A DNA stretch of 64,000 bases from Paracoccaceae bacterium (GCA_014872875.1 WKFI01000002.1:62001-126000); one strand, 5' to 3'. Positions 28,445 through 38,224 are shown, numbered from the stretch's first letter. Notes: generated from the letters alone by a model not told the origin. Numbers and translations: made by a program.

Positions 28445-29700
28445 TGGCCAGCTCCGGAAATGAATACTCTGCGCCACAAACGGTCGCGCAGAATACGCTT
28501 CCAGGTGCCCATCACGGATTGCAGTTTCTGTTTGAAAGGAAGTTCCCTCCACTGTGCAAACAGGTGCCGGCCGTTCAGCTGAGGAGCTTTCAGCCCAGCC
28601 ACCCGCATTGCAACCGTCCGTCCCCAGACCGCGGCATGGGTGTTCTTCAGGTTCGGCTGTGCGGCCTCGAGGGTCGTGCGCGCCCGGGGTTCGGCCACCA
28701 ATGCCCCAGCACGGATTGCGGCCTCGATCATCGCTTTGCCGCGGGGCGTACGTGCCACGATCAGCGACCGCCCTGGATCCTGATCGCCATCAGGCGCCGC
28801 GTGCCATGGGTCTCCTACCGAGATGTCAGCCAGCGCGCCGGTATGATCAGCGCATATCCGGCAACGCCAGCGTCGCTCCCCCTGAAGAATGTCGCCCCAC
28901 CCTTGGGCATAGGAGAGGCCCTTGCTGGTATGTTCTGTGCCATCAGCGTCGCGCCAAACGGCCTGCATAAGCCCGGGCCAGCCCTTGCCGCGATAGCGCA
29001 GGTCGATCAACTTGCCGTCTTTGGGCACCTCCAACCTGTCCAACAACTGTTCCGTCGCCGCCAGGTTTGGGGCTCCGGCACAAAAGATCGCGATGGTCAG
29101 TGGGATCTTGGTGGCCAGATCCGGGGTCGCCCTGACCGCCCGCCGAACCGAGGCAACGTCGCAGGGTTTACCGATGAAGGCGACCGGATCACTTTCAGCT
29201 GCAATCTGCCCCAGGGTTTCGGCCGGGCTGGCCTGGGCGTACCGTGATCCGGTGCCCTGCAACAAGCTGGCACGATCACGGCTGATGACCGCCCGATTCA
29301 AACGCGGATCATCCTCGCGGGCGGCAACATGGGCCACGCCATCCACCATTCCTGTCCGCAGTGCAAAATGCGCCAACGCCGTTACCGCACCGCCAGACGA
29401 CCCCTTGTAGCGGATTTCGGGGTCGGCTGCCCACCCCTCCCAAACGGCGAGGATCGGCCCCCAATCGGCGTCGGTCTGGTCGGTGATATCAAGGTCCGAC
29501 CAGTCTGTGTTGGCGCCCGCACAGACCGCCGTAGCGGCCTGTGACGCCATACGACCTGCGTTGCTCTGCTCGACCACCGGGCGACGACCGTTTACCGGGT
29601 CTTCCATCATCCGGATCGCAGTTGGGAATGCCCCCGCGCAAGCGCCACAACCAGTACACAGGTTGCGGGACACCATCGACGTGATCGGATCGGTTTTCAT
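28441..29700 (-). CDS. FrhB/FdhB family protein (coenzyme F420 hydrogenase beta-subunit-like) in EPS operon
   Basis: 419 residues. An N-terminal ferredoxin-like segment reads CTGCGACAGAFP (Cys15, Cys18, Cys21), where the expected fourth cysteine is Phe25. The FrhB/FdhB core follows (YKGSSGGAVTALAHFAL, AFIGKPCDVASVRRA, IFCAG, RCRICADHTGALADISVGD). Homologues are flavin and iron-sulfur proteins; versions in polysaccharide clusters are regularly found beside pyruvyltransferases, as here, but their reaction is not established. Overlaps flippase and acyltransferase genes by 4 bases each. Confidence 0.8.
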   Translation of the reverse strand: MKTDPITSMVSRNLCTGCGACAGAFPTAIRMMEDPVNGRRPVVEQSNAGRMASQAATAVCAGANTDWSDLDITDQTDADWGPILAVWEGWAADPEIRYKGSSGGAVTALAHFALRTGMVDGVAHVAAREDDPRLNRAVISRDRASLLQGTGSRYAQASPAETLGQIAAESDPVAFIGKPCDVASVRRAVRATPDLATKIPLTIAIFCAGAPNLAATEQLLDRLEVPKDGKLIDLRYRGKGWPGLMQAVWRDADGTEHTSKGLSYAQGWGDILQGERRWRCRICADHTGALADISVGDPWHAAPDGDQDPGRSLIVARTPRGKAMIEAAIRAGALVAEPRARTTLEAAQPNLKNTHAAVWGRTVAMRVAGLKAPQLNGRHLFAQWRELPFKQKLQSVMGTWKRILRDRLWRRVFISGAGQ

Positions 29701-30920
29701 GCTGTAACCTCATTAGAAAAGGATTGGTCAAAAGAGTGGTGAGCAAGATGGACGGCCCGCAACGTCGCTGCAGCCTCCCCCAAAGCGGCAGCGGCGCCGA
29801 TGGCGGCCAGTGGCAGGCCTGCAGCTGCAAATCCCGCTGCAGGGACCAAGGCAGCTGCGCGCAAGAGATTGGCCCGTGCCGGATCGCCGGTTCGACCGGT
29901 TGCAACGGCCAATTGTGAATACGGTGTGCGCAGAACCCGAAACCCTGCTGCCACCCCGATAGCAAGTGCAAGCATCAAGTCCGGTCGAAAAGCCGAACCA
30001 TAAATCACGTCGATCAGGATCGGGGCCAACAGGATAAAACCGCACGTGACCACAAGTGCCAGCCCAGCATGCAGGTTCACAACGGGCTGCCAGACGGCCA
30101 ACAGGTTGCGTTGCCGCAACGCTTCCCGAAGGCGCGGCAAAACCAGCGAACCAGCTGCCCGTCCGACTATCTGCGCGGGCAGCAACGCCAGTTGCAGCGT
30201 GACACCATACAGCGCCAAGGTCGCCCAATCAAAGGCCCGCGCGACGATCAGACGGTCGGCGTAAAATGTCAGAAACAATAGTCCTGCGTTCAAGACCAAA
30301 GGGGCTCCGAAGCTCCAAACCCGCAACATTGCGGTGCGCGAGAACCGCAGGCGAAAGCCTCGGGAGGCCACGATATGCGACAGCGCAGAGTAAGATACAG
30401 CATGCGCAATCAGAACCACGACCATTGCCCGGTGATCGCCCAAAACAAGAGCAGCCGGAGCGACCAGAACGGCCATCGCGGCAGTTGCTCCCCCTTCGAC
30501 CAGGGCCAACAGGCGATAACGGAAACGTCGTTCTGCGCGACGGAAGTCCAGATGTGCCAGCCCGCGAAACAACGGGACAATCGCCAATGAAAGATAGGTC
30601 AGCGTGTTCGGGCCGCCCGGAAACAGACCGGCCAGAGCGGGTGCCAACACCGCAAGCACCGCGGCGCCCACCAAACCGCGGATCAACGCGACACCCTGCA
30701 ACTCGGCCTGAAAACGGGCTGAGTTGCCGTCCGGGGCCTGCAGCAGCAGGCGATCCACGCCCAGATCGCTGGCCATCTCAGTCAGTCGAACGACCAGAGC
30801 CAGCATCATCGCCTGGCCAAGCTGGTCTGCCCCGATGATCCAGGCAAAGACGACCGAGCGCCCCAACGCGGCGATTTCGGCCCAGATCGGCACTGCCCAA
30901 GGGATCCAACGCTGTTGCAT
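29697..30920 (-). CDS. Wzx-like oligosaccharide flippase
   Basis: 407 residues with about twelve hydrophobic segments and the MATE/Wzx-type layout (FAWIIGADQLGQAMMLALVV near the start, FGAPLVLNAGLLFLTFYADR in the middle). It would move the lipid-linked repeat unit to the periplasmic face. The ATG overlaps the pyruvyltransferase stop (TAATG) and its end overlaps the FrhB-like start (ATGA). Confidence 0.87.
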   Translation of the reverse strand: MQQRWIPWAVPIWAEIAALGRSVVFAWIIGADQLGQAMMLALVVRLTEMASDLGVDRLLLQAPDGNSARFQAELQGVALIRGLVGAAVLAVLAPALAGLFPGGPNTLTYLSLAIVPLFRGLAHLDFRRAERRFRYRLLALVEGGATAAMAVLVAPAALVLGDHRAMVVVLIAHAVSYSALSHIVASRGFRLRFSRTAMLRVWSFGAPLVLNAGLLFLTFYADRLIVARAFDWATLALYGVTLQLALLPAQIVGRAAGSLVLPRLREALRQRNLLAVWQPVVNLHAGLALVVTCGFILLAPILIDVIYGSAFRPDLMLALAIGVAAGFRVLRTPYSQLAVATGRTGDPARANLLRAAALVPAAGFAAAGLPLAAIGAAAALGEAAATLRAVHLAHHSFDQSFSNEVTA

Positions 30921-32173
30921 TACACGTTCATCCCGGCCTGATGGGCGATAAGGTCCATTTCCCGCGACGCTCGGGTTTTGACCCCGGACAAGCGCTGTTG
31001 CAGATCATCCTTCAACGCTGCGCGCCCGACAAAGGAGGCTACAGCGCGTTCTGCCACCTGCCTGGCATTGTCACGACGAAGATCTGCGACCTCATCGCCG
31101 ATGCCGCATTCGGCAAACACACCGTAGGCCTTGTCCGTGTATCCCAACCCCAAAGTCGGAACGCCCGAAGAAAAAGCGCCTATCGTCGCGTGCATCCGCG
31201 CGCCGGTGAACCAGTCCAGACGCGACAGGACCCATTTCAGCTCCATCGCGCTCAAGGACTCCTGCAAAACCTCTACCCGGCTTTGTCCCATCTGTCCCAG
31301 CCGCGCTTTCAAATTCCTTGCGGCGTCCAGATCGCTCTCGACATCACCATCGGGGCGCTGGACGTGCGGGACAAGTAACAAGCGCAGATGCGGGTCAGCT
31401 TCCAGCAAACTACGGGCCAAAGCGTCCAGCTGATCTCTGTGGCTCCCATTTAATCCGAAGACTTGTCGGGCTTCGTGGTCCTTGTTGCACAGCAGGCCCG
31501 ACACATTGATCCCGGCCACTGGAAACAGACGGTCTTGGGTCAGCCAACTTCCGACGCGGCCGACCAGCTGCTCTGGTTTGGACCGGGGCAAGGCCACCGC
31601 CACGTCTACACCCAGACGATGGAGGGTTGGGTCAAAAACGTCTCCCAAAGCATTTTGCAAGAATGCAAAACTTTGCGCATCGCGCACCCACACAGCTTTG
31701 GCACGGCGCAGAATGGAAACGGCCTGATCCCGGTTGCCGGCATCCCGAAACGGACCCAGCTTTTGTGGCAACAGGACCAGAGGCACCCCCGCATCCAGAG
31801 CCATCCGTTTGGTCAGGACCATGGCCTGAAATCGTTTGGAGCCATAGATGTCGGTAAAACTGTCGCCCCCGGAGATGTCCAGCACGGTGTGTGATCTGCG
31901 GACAATCCGTGCGGGCGTGTTGAAGCCGCCACCCACCCGCGCAAAAGCATGGGCCGTGCGCAAACTGTCCCCCCGCCAAAACCGGCGATGATGAGTCAGA
32001 CCCACAAGATTGACCCGGGCATATCCCCAGTCCGCCTGGCGCAGTCCGCGCCCATGATCTGCCACGGTAACTTGTGCCGCGCTACGACGTGTGAGCCCTG
32101 CGACAACCGCATGGCACAGGGCGCTGACGCCCTGGTTTCCGGTATCCGGTGCAGCATTAAGAAGAGTGATCAT
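30920..32173 (-). CDS. Polysaccharide pyruvyl transferase family protein
   Basis: 417 residues. NAAPDTGNQGVSALCHAVVA at the N-terminus, DISGGDSFTDIYG (about 95-107), LLPQKLGPF and GARMHATIGAFSSGVPTLGLGYTDK are the hallmarks of the CsaB/ExoV family, which adds ketal-linked pyruvate from PEP to sugars. First gene of the first exopolysaccharide block; a palindromic operator candidate lies 98 bp upstream. A second, shorter family member is encoded in the suf operon (61581-62399). Confidence 0.88.
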   Translation of the reverse strand: MITLLNAAPDTGNQGVSALCHAVVAGLTRRSAAQVTVADHGRGLRQADWGYARVNLVGLTHHRRFWRGDSLRTAHAFARVGGGFNTPARIVRRSHTVLDISGGDSFTDIYGSKRFQAMVLTKRMALDAGVPLVLLPQKLGPFRDAGNRDQAVSILRRAKAVWVRDAQSFAFLQNALGDVFDPTLHRLGVDVAVALPRSKPEQLVGRVGSWLTQDRLFPVAGINVSGLLCNKDHEARQVFGLNGSHRDQLDALARSLLEADPHLRLLLVPHVQRPDGDVESDLDAARNLKARLGQMGQSRVEVLQESLSAMELKWVLSRLDWFTGARMHATIGAFSSGVPTLGLGYTDKAYGVFAECGIGDEVADLRRDNARQVAERAVASFVGRAALKDDLQQRLSGVKTRASREMDLIAHQAGMNV

Positions 32174-32270
32174 GGCTGTCCTCGCTTTGCGTTACGAGGA
32201 CGTTAGCCCAATGTTTTTAGCCTGTCCGAGGCGCGTCAGATCAGTCGAAACACCTGACGGAGAGGCCGAC

Positions 32271-32286
32271 CTATCCAAACGGATAG
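32271..32286. promoter_or_regulatory. CTATCC-N4-GGATAG palindrome upstream of the pyruvyltransferase gene
   Basis: CTATCC (32271-32276), AAAC, GGATAG (32281-32286), with another GGATAG half-site at 32309-32314. It lies in the 154 bp between the response-regulator gene and the first exopolysaccharide gene, 98 bp before the latter's start. The same arms occur upstream of pssD. Confidence 0.5.
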
Positions 32287-32327
32287 AGGGCGTATCTTTG
32301 GCAGAGGCGGATAGCTCCCCTGCCCGG

Positions 32328-32930
32328 TCACACCAGGTTTCGATCGCGGGCAATCATCGCCGCATGCGTTCGGTTTTTGGCATTCAGCTTTCGACACAGT
32401 GTCTTTGCATGCAGTTTTACCGTGGCTTCGTGCAAATCATAATCGCGCGCGATTTCCTTGTTGGCCTTCCCTTGGCAGATGCCGCGCAGCACATCCAGTT
32501 CACGTTTGGTCAGCAAACCAGGTTCGGCTTGAGCGTCCTGCTGCATAAGATTGAACGGGGCATAGATTTCGCCAGCGGCCATGAATTTTGCAGCCGTTAC
32601 CATGGATTTCGATCCCAGTGTTTTGGGAACGAACCCGGCGGCCCCGTCGGCAATGGCCTCCTCCGCCAGGGCTCGGGTCGTGGTACCAGAGAGGATGGCC
32701 ACGGGGCGCTTTTCATTTGCTTCCTGCATCTTGTGCAAACCATCCAGCCCGTTCATACCCGGCATGTTGTAATCCAGCAAAACCAGATCGAACGTGCCGC
32801 TGGATTGAACCACTGCCAGAGCGGCGTCCAGCGTACCGGCAGTTTCGACTTCTGCTCCGCCTTCGGAAACCAGGAAAGCGGCAATGGTTTCGCGGACAAG
32901 ATCATGATCATCTGCAACAAGGATACGCAT
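32328..32930 (-). CDS. NarL/FixJ-type response regulator
   Basis: 200 residues from ATG 32930 (AAAGGAA upstream; the TTG one codon earlier is unlikely). The receiver domain has ADDHD at 6-10, phosphoacceptor Asp53 in LLDYNMPGMNG, and Lys in FVPKTLG. The output domain is a LuxR helix-turn-helix (LTKRELDVLRGICQGKANKE, then LHEATVKLHAKTLCRKL). The closest kinase candidate is the hybrid kinase at 33700-36318, divergently encoded. It also sits directly upstream of the exopolysaccharide genes in the same orientation, separated by a palindromic site it might bind. Confidence 0.92.
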   Translation of the reverse strand: MRILVADDHDLVRETIAAFLVSEGGAEVETAGTLDAALAVVQSSGTFDLVLLDYNMPGMNGLDGLHKMQEANEKRPVAILSGTTTRALAEEAIADGAAGFVPKTLGSKSMVTAAKFMAAGEIYAPFNLMQQDAQAEPGLLTKRELDVLRGICQGKANKEIARDYDLHEATVKLHAKTLCRKLNAKNRTHAAMIARDRNLV

Positions 32931-33015
32931 CAAATTCCTTTCTCCAGGCCAACTCCGGGCGGGTCAGCTCAGGGTGTGGCCAACACAAGCCTATTTTCTC
33001 GCGCTGAAATTACTA

Positions 33016-33047
33016 TACGTCAGGCCCGTAAAATTGTCCTGAACGTA
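33016..33047. promoter_or_regulatory. Inverted repeat in the divergent promoter region of the regulator/kinase genes
   Basis: TACGTCAGG (33016-33024) and CCTGAACGTA (33038-33047) are inverted with one bulged base. It lies between the divergent response-regulator and molybdopterin-fold genes (starts 32930 and 33170). Confidence 0.3.
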
Positions 33048-33169
33048 GGGTCAGCACTTCTAATGCGCCTGCGGACCTTACCAAAAGTATAGGTTTTCAT
33101 ACGCATGGCCAGATGACCGGCGTAAAAACTTGTGCGATCTCCATGAAAACTGGTGCAAGGAGATGGCGC

Positions 33170-33694
33170 ATGAAAAGTTTCTTCAACAGGTGTTGCACAT
33201 GTCTGAGCGTGGCCGCTGTCTGTTCAGGTATGATTTATGCGGGTGCTGCAGCGGCGCTGGAACCCGTGTTGGGAACACCTATCCTGACCGTTACCGGGGA
33301 TATCGGAACAAAAAATGCAGATGACAAAGCGGTTTTCGATTTCGATCTTCTGTCCTCGATGGACACGGTCACCTTTGAAACAACCACGATCTGGACCGAT
33401 GGCATGCAAAGCTTCACCGGTGTCGAGCTGGACGACCTGCTTGATGCCATTGGCGCCAACGGCTCGGTGCTCAGGGCTTCAGCCGTAAATGACTATGCGG
33501 TGGATATCCCGGCGTCGGATGCCCAAGACGGCGGGCCGATTGTGGCTTTCCTGAACAACGGAGAACGCATGAGCCTCAGGAACAAGGGACCGCTGTGGAT
33601 CGTTTACCCTTATGACAGCAAATTGGAGTATCAATCGGAATTGATCTTTTCGCGTAGTATCTGGCAACTCAACCGGATCGAGGTGCAACGCTGA
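33170..33694 (+). CDS. Exported molybdopterin-binding-fold protein lacking the metal-ligand cysteine
   Basis: 174 residues from ATG 33170 (AAGGAG eight bases upstream). A signal peptide (to about residue 30, AAAALEP) is followed by a small oxidoreductase molybdopterin-binding-like domain: TDGMQSFTGVELDDLLDAIG, ASAVNDYAVDIPASDA, NKGPLWIVYPYDS. The mature part has no cysteine, so the Mo-ligating Cys of true sulfite-oxidase-fold enzymes is absent. It ends 5 bases before the hybrid kinase gene. I infer a periplasmic ligand-binding partner of that kinase, not an enzyme. Confidence 0.8.
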   Translation: MKSFFNRCCTCLSVAAVCSGMIYAGAAAALEPVLGTPILTVTGDIGTKNADDKAVFDFDLLSSMDTVTFETTTIWTDGMQSFTGVELDDLLDAIGANGSVLRASAVNDYAVDIPASDAQDGGPIVAFLNNGERMSLRNKGPLWIVYPYDSKLEYQSELIFSRSIWQLNRIEVQR

Positions 33695-33699
33695 ACACG

Positions 33700-36318
33700 G
33701 TGTCGGACAAATCGGACAAGCCAACGCGACGCTGGCGGATCTACTCGGCGCTGTCTGTGGTGGGTGTGCTGGCGACGGCCATTCTGGCTGCAGTGCTTTT
33801 GAACGGGGATATTCGTCGCAAAATCGATGCCCTTGCTACAGCCAATTCCGACAGTGCGCAATGGTCCCTGGCCCAGGCAGACGTTGAGTTGCTTGCGCTG
33901 AACTCCGCAATCCTGTCTGCCACATCTGATCCGACGGGATCGCTGAATGATCTGCGCAATCGCTATGACGTTTTTTACAGCCGCGCCAGAACACTGATGG
34001 ACGGGTCATTCTATGACCCAATGCGCCAGGATCAGGATGTCAAAGCAGCATTGATGCAGATCGACAGCTATCTGGCGCGAACTGTCCCGATCATAGACAG
34101 CTCGAACGTCGAGTTGCGATCGGCTCTGCCCGATCTGGCGCAACAGACTGACGCTGTGCGCAAACATGTCCGCGCTGTCACATTGAAAGGTGTCACAATA
34201 CTGGCTGCCAGCGCAGACGCGCAAAGGTTCGGCATCGCGCAAACGCTGTCTTGGGTATCTGCTCTGACTCTGCTGGTTCTCCTTATTTTGATCGTCATGC
34301 TGGCACTGCTGATGAGGCACTTCCGCAGGGAACGGGCGCATGCCCGGGAGCAGAGCATAGTGCGCTCGCGATTGGCGGCGGTCGTGTCGACCTCTCTGGA
34401 CGGTGTGTTGGTTGTAGATCGCCAGGGCCGGATCATGGATTACAACGGAGCGGCCGAGCGAATTTTCGGCTATTCGCGAGCCGAGGCCATTGGTGCTGAA
34501 ATGGAAAACATGATCGTTCCTGATCATTTCCGAGAAGCACATCGAAACGGTATGAAACGCTATCTCACCACGGGCGAAAAGCGGGTTGTCGGAACTGGAT
34601 TGATCCAGTTGGAAGCCAAGCGAAAGAACGGAGAGGTTTTTCCTGTAGAGCTGTCCATCTCATCGGCTGAATCGGACGATGGTGAGATTTTCGTTTCTTT
34701 CATCCGTGACATCTCGGATCGCGTGGCCGCCGAGACGGAACTGGTCAAGGCCCGTGATGATGCGGTTGCAGGCGAACGGGCCAAGGCTGATTTCATCGCT
34801 GTCATGAGCCATGAAATGCGCACACCGCTGAACGGCATGCTGGGAACGCTTGATCTTTTGGATGGCAACAGCCGCAGCGCGAAAGAACAGGAATACATCG
34901 AAATCATAAGGGCTTCGGGGAAACTCCTGCAGCATCACGTGGACAATGTGCTGGAGCTTTCGCGTGCGGAAGCGGAACGGATCGAAACAACTCAGGAAGT
35001 ATTTTCGTTGCCGCAGCTTGTGCGTGAGCTGACGGATGGTCAGCGAAGTGTCGCACAGCACCGGGGTAACGCGTTGGAGGTGTCAATCTCCGAGGTTTGT
35101 GATGATCCGGTAATCGGTGATCCTACTCGAGTGCGGCAGATCCTTCTCAATCTTGTTGGAAACGCAATAAAGTTCACACGCGATGGTCGCATAGACATCA
35201 CTGTATCCAGACCAAACTCCGACAACACGGTCGAGATTGCCGTGTCAGATACGGGTCTTGGCATTGCGCCAGAAGATCAGACGAAAGTGTTCGAGGACTT
35301 TGTTACCCTTGACGCCTCCTATAGCCGTGAAATCGAAGGTACGGGATTGGGTCTTGCCATCGTCAAACGCGTAGTCGACGCGCTGAACGGTCAGATTGAA
35401 CTGGATAGTGTTCCAGGAAAAGGAAGTTCATTCCGTGTTACCCTGCCCTTGCCGCAAGCAGACGAAGACCAAATCCGGGAAGCATCGCCTAGCGATGACA
35501 CTGAAACTCGAAGTGAAAAGTTACCACAGACCGGGCCGCTGAGAGTTCTCATTGTTGAAGACAACCGGATCAACCGGATCGTTTTGCGCGACCTGCTTGA
35601 GCAGGAAGGTCACCATGTCGAAGAAGCGCATGACGGGGAGCAAGGCGTTGCTCAAGTACAAGCAGCCCGGGGCCAGAATGTACCTTATGATCTTGTTTTG
35701 ATGGACATTTCAATGCCAAAGCTGGATGGCGTCGGCGCGACACAGGCGATCCGGGCCATTGGCACCTCCGGTGCCCGACTGCCGATAGTTGCAGTCACTG
35801 CCCACGCGGTACCTTCGGAGCTGGAAAGGTTCCGCAAGGCTGGGATGGATGATGTTCTGGTCAAACCGATTTCACGGGACGGTCTTTCCGCGCTACTGCG
35901 TCGGGTCTCTGACCTTGGGTCCCAAGTTTCAGACAGGGCCTACAGCCAAGCAGGCAACAGTGTTCCGGTTGTGCTGGACAAACCTCAAATTCAGGATCTT
36001 GTGGACGCACTGGGACAGGCCAAGGTTCGGACCCTTGTGCAGGACTTCCTTGACGAAACAGACCCGGCCCTGATCCGAATTTGTCATGCGCTGCGGACTG
36101 TTGAGGCGGAACCTGATCAAGACAAATCTGACCTTGTGGCGCTGGTCCACCATACTGCTGGCTCCGCCGCCCTGTTGGGCGCCATTGAATTGCGGGCCAG
36201 ACTGGCGGCCGTGGAAACCAATCTGAACACGGCAACGCCGGTTGCCCCTGAAACGGCCGATCAACTGTTGGATATTTGGAGCCAGACCAAGGATAGTCTC
36301 ATCGCTTTGACGACGTGA
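33700..36318 (+). CDS. Hybrid sensor histidine kinase (PAS, HisKA, HATPase, receiver, Hpt)
   Basis: 872 residues from GTG 33700, the first start after the previous stop; no better start is evident. Two membrane segments (about 14-35 and 186-206) flank a 150-residue periplasmic helical sensor region. Then PAS (about 222-340), HisKA with MSHEMRTPLNG (His371), HATPase (NLVGNAIKFT, DTGLGI, EGTGLGLAIV), receiver (Asp669 in LVLMDISMP), and a C-terminal Hpt module (HHTAGSAALLG, His817). A full phosphorelay chain, with the NarL-type regulator at 32328-32930 the natural final acceptor. The upstream secreted protein is the likely sensory partner. Confidence 0.93.
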   Translation: MSDKSDKPTRRWRIYSALSVVGVLATAILAAVLLNGDIRRKIDALATANSDSAQWSLAQADVELLALNSAILSATSDPTGSLNDLRNRYDVFYSRARTLMDGSFYDPMRQDQDVKAALMQIDSYLARTVPIIDSSNVELRSALPDLAQQTDAVRKHVRAVTLKGVTILAASADAQRFGIAQTLSWVSALTLLVLLILIVMLALLMRHFRRERAHAREQSIVRSRLAAVVSTSLDGVLVVDRQGRIMDYNGAAERIFGYSRAEAIGAEMENMIVPDHFREAHRNGMKRYLTTGEKRVVGTGLIQLEAKRKNGEVFPVELSISSAESDDGEIFVSFIRDISDRVAAETELVKARDDAVAGERAKADFIAVMSHEMRTPLNGMLGTLDLLDGNSRSAKEQEYIEIIRASGKLLQHHVDNVLELSRAEAERIETTQEVFSLPQLVRELTDGQRSVAQHRGNALEVSISEVCDDPVIGDPTRVRQILLNLVGNAIKFTRDGRIDITVSRPNSDNTVEIAVSDTGLGIAPEDQTKVFEDFVTLDASYSREIEGTGLGLAIVKRVVDALNGQIELDSVPGKGSSFRVTLPLPQADEDQIREASPSDDTETRSEKLPQTGPLRVLIVEDNRINRIVLRDLLEQEGHHVEEAHDGEQGVAQVQAARGQNVPYDLVLMDISMPKLDGVGATQAIRAIGTSGARLPIVAVTAHAVPSELERFRKAGMDDVLVKPISRDGLSALLRRVSDLGSQVSDRAYSQAGNSVPVVLDKPQIQDLVDALGQAKVRTLVQDFLDETDPALIRICHALRTVEAEPDQDKSDLVALVHHTAGSAALLGAIELRARLAAVETNLNTATPVAPETADQLLDIWSQTKDSLIALTT

Positions 36319-36354
36319 GAAATGAAATGTTCTGATCCGTCGGTCTCCAGTACG

Positions 36355-36383
36355 CAAAAGGGCGCCCGATCTCGGACGCCCTG
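36355..36383 (-). terminator. Terminator of typA (also usable by the kinase gene)
   Basis: AGGGCGCCCGA / TCGGACGCCCT (36359-36369 with 36372-36382) between convergent genes; minus-strand tail CTTTTGC after the stem. Confidence 0.65.
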
Positions 36384-36403
36384 TAATCATTGGAGTGTTT
36401 GGC

Positions 36404-38224
36404 TCACGAGGCAGCCTTGGCCATCCGCTTGCGTTCATGCGGATCCAGATAGCGCTTACGCAGCCGGATCGCGTTCGGTGTCACTTCGACCAGTTCGTCA
36501 TCGTCGATATAGGCGATCGCCTCTTCAAGGCTGAACTGGATGTGCGGGGTCAGACGCACGGCCTCGTCCGAGCCACTGGCGCGCACGTTGGTCAGCTTCT
36601 TGCCTTTCAGCGGGTTCACTTCCAGGTCGTTGTCCCGGCTGTGTTCACCGATGATCATGCCCTGATACACATCCGCCTGCGGGCCGATAAACATCCGGCC
36701 ACGCTCTTCAAGGTTCCACAGGGCATAAGCCACAGATTGACCTTTCTCCATCGAGATCAAAACGCCGGCGCGACGGCCCGGGATTGCCCCTTTGTGCGGA
36801 GCCCAGTCATGAAACACCCGGTTCAACACGCCAGTGCCGCGGGTGTCGGTCAGGAATTCGCCGTGATAACCGATCAGCCCGCGCGACGGGACATGTGCGA
36901 TGATACGGGTCTTGCCTGCGCCAGCGGGCTTCATCTCGGCCAGTTCACCTTTGCGCGGACCGGTGATTTTTTCGATCACGGAACCGGTATATTCATCATC
37001 CACATCGATGGTGACTTCCTCAATCGGCTCCATCCGCTGACCGTCCTGTTCCTGGAACAGAACCTGCGGACGCGAGATTGACAGTTCGAAGCCTTCGCGC
37101 CGCATGTTTTCGATCAACACGCCCATTTGCAATTCGCCACGTCCCGCAACCTCGAAAGCCTCACCGCCCGGCGTATCGGTAACGCGGATGGCGACATTGG
37201 ATTCGGCTTCCTTCATCAGCCGGTCCCGGATCACGCGGGACTGAACTTTCTTGCCGTCACGACCGGCCAGCGGCGAATCGTTGATGCCGAACGTCACGGT
37301 AATGGTCGGCGGGTCGATGGGTTGGGCGGGCAAAGCTTCGTCAACCTGCGGGGAGACCAGTGAATCCGCAACAGTCGCCTTGGTCATCCCGGCCAGAGAA
37401 ACGATGTCACCAGCTTCGGCCACATCAATGGGCTGCTGGCTGAGACCCCGGAAGGCCAGGATCTTCGAGGCCCGGAAGTTTTCCACTTGCGAGCCATCTC
37501 GGCTGAGAGCCTTGACCGTGTCGCCGGTTTTCAACGTGCCGCTTTCTACGCGGCCAGTCAGGATACGTCCCAGGAACGGGTCACTGCCCAACGTGGTGGC
37601 CAGCATGCGGAATGGTTCGCTTTTGCGTTCGGCTTGTTTCGGGGCCGGGACATGTTCGACGATTAGATCGAACAAGGCCGACAGATCCTTGCGCGGGCCG
37701 TCCAGTTCCATATCTGCCCAACCACTGCGGCCCGAGGCATACATGGACGGGAAGTCCAACTGATCGTCATCGGCGCCCAGATTGGCAAACAGGTCAAAGC
37801 ACTCGTCCAGTGCGCGATCCGGTTCGGCATCCGGCTTGTCGACCTTGTTCAGTACCACGATCGGGCGCAGGCCCAGGGCCAGTGCTTTCGATGTCACGAA
37901 CTTGGTCTGCGGCATCGGACCTTCGGCAGCATCCACCAGCAACACCACACCGTCGACCATCGACAGAATACGTTCGACTTCACCACCGAAGTCAGCGTGA
38001 CCGGGCGTATCCACGATGTTGATGCGGGTTTCACCCCACTCGACCGAGGTCGCTTTTGCAAGAATGGTGATGCCGCGTTCGCGTTCCAGGTCGTTGCTGT
38101 CCATGGCGCGTTCCGCCACGGCCTGGTTTTCGCGGAAAGCACCGGATTGTTTCAGCAGCTCGTCCACCAGGGTCGTCTTGCCATGGTCGACGTGAGCAAT
38201 GATCGCAATGTTGCGCAGGTCCAT
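36404..38224 (-). CDS. typA: Ribosome-associated GTPase TypA/BipA
   Basis: 606 residues from ATG 38224 ([18 protein letters not shown]); the longer frame to 38287 lacks a ribosome site. G1 [10 protein letters not shown]3 [11 protein letters not shown] and G4 NKVD are intact, followed by EF-G-like domains II, III and V and the TypA-specific C-terminal domain. BipA acts in 50S assembly and stress or cold adaptation. It is monocistronic, with a terminator shared with the convergent kinase gene. Confidence 0.97.
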   Translation of the reverse strand: MDLRNIAIIAHVDHGKTTLVDELLKQSGAFRENQAVAERAMDSNDLERERGITILAKATSVEWGETRINIVDTPGHADFGGEVERILSMVDGVVLLVDAAEGPMPQTKFVTSKALALGLRPIVVLNKVDKPDAEPDRALDECFDLFANLGADDDQLDFPSMYASGRSGWADMELDGPRKDLSALFDLIVEHVPAPKQAERKSEPFRMLATTLGSDPFLGRILTGRVESGTLKTGDTVKALSRDGSQVENFRASKILAFRGLSQQPIDVAEAGDIVSLAGMTKATVADSLVSPQVDEALPAQPIDPPTITVTFGINDSPLAGRDGKKVQSRVIRDRLMKEAESNVAIRVTDTPGGEAFEVAGRGELQMGVLIENMRREGFELSISRPQVLFQEQDGQRMEPIEEVTIDVDDEYTGSVIEKITGPRKGELAEMKPAGAGKTRIIAHVPSRGLIGYHGEFLTDTRGTGVLNRVFHDWAPHKGAIPGRRAGVLISMEKGQSVAYALWNLEERGRMFIGPQADVYQGMIIGEHSRDNDLEVNPLKGKKLTNVRASGSDEAVRLTPHIQFSLEEAIAYIDDDELVEVTPNAIRLRKRYLDPHERKRMAKAAS

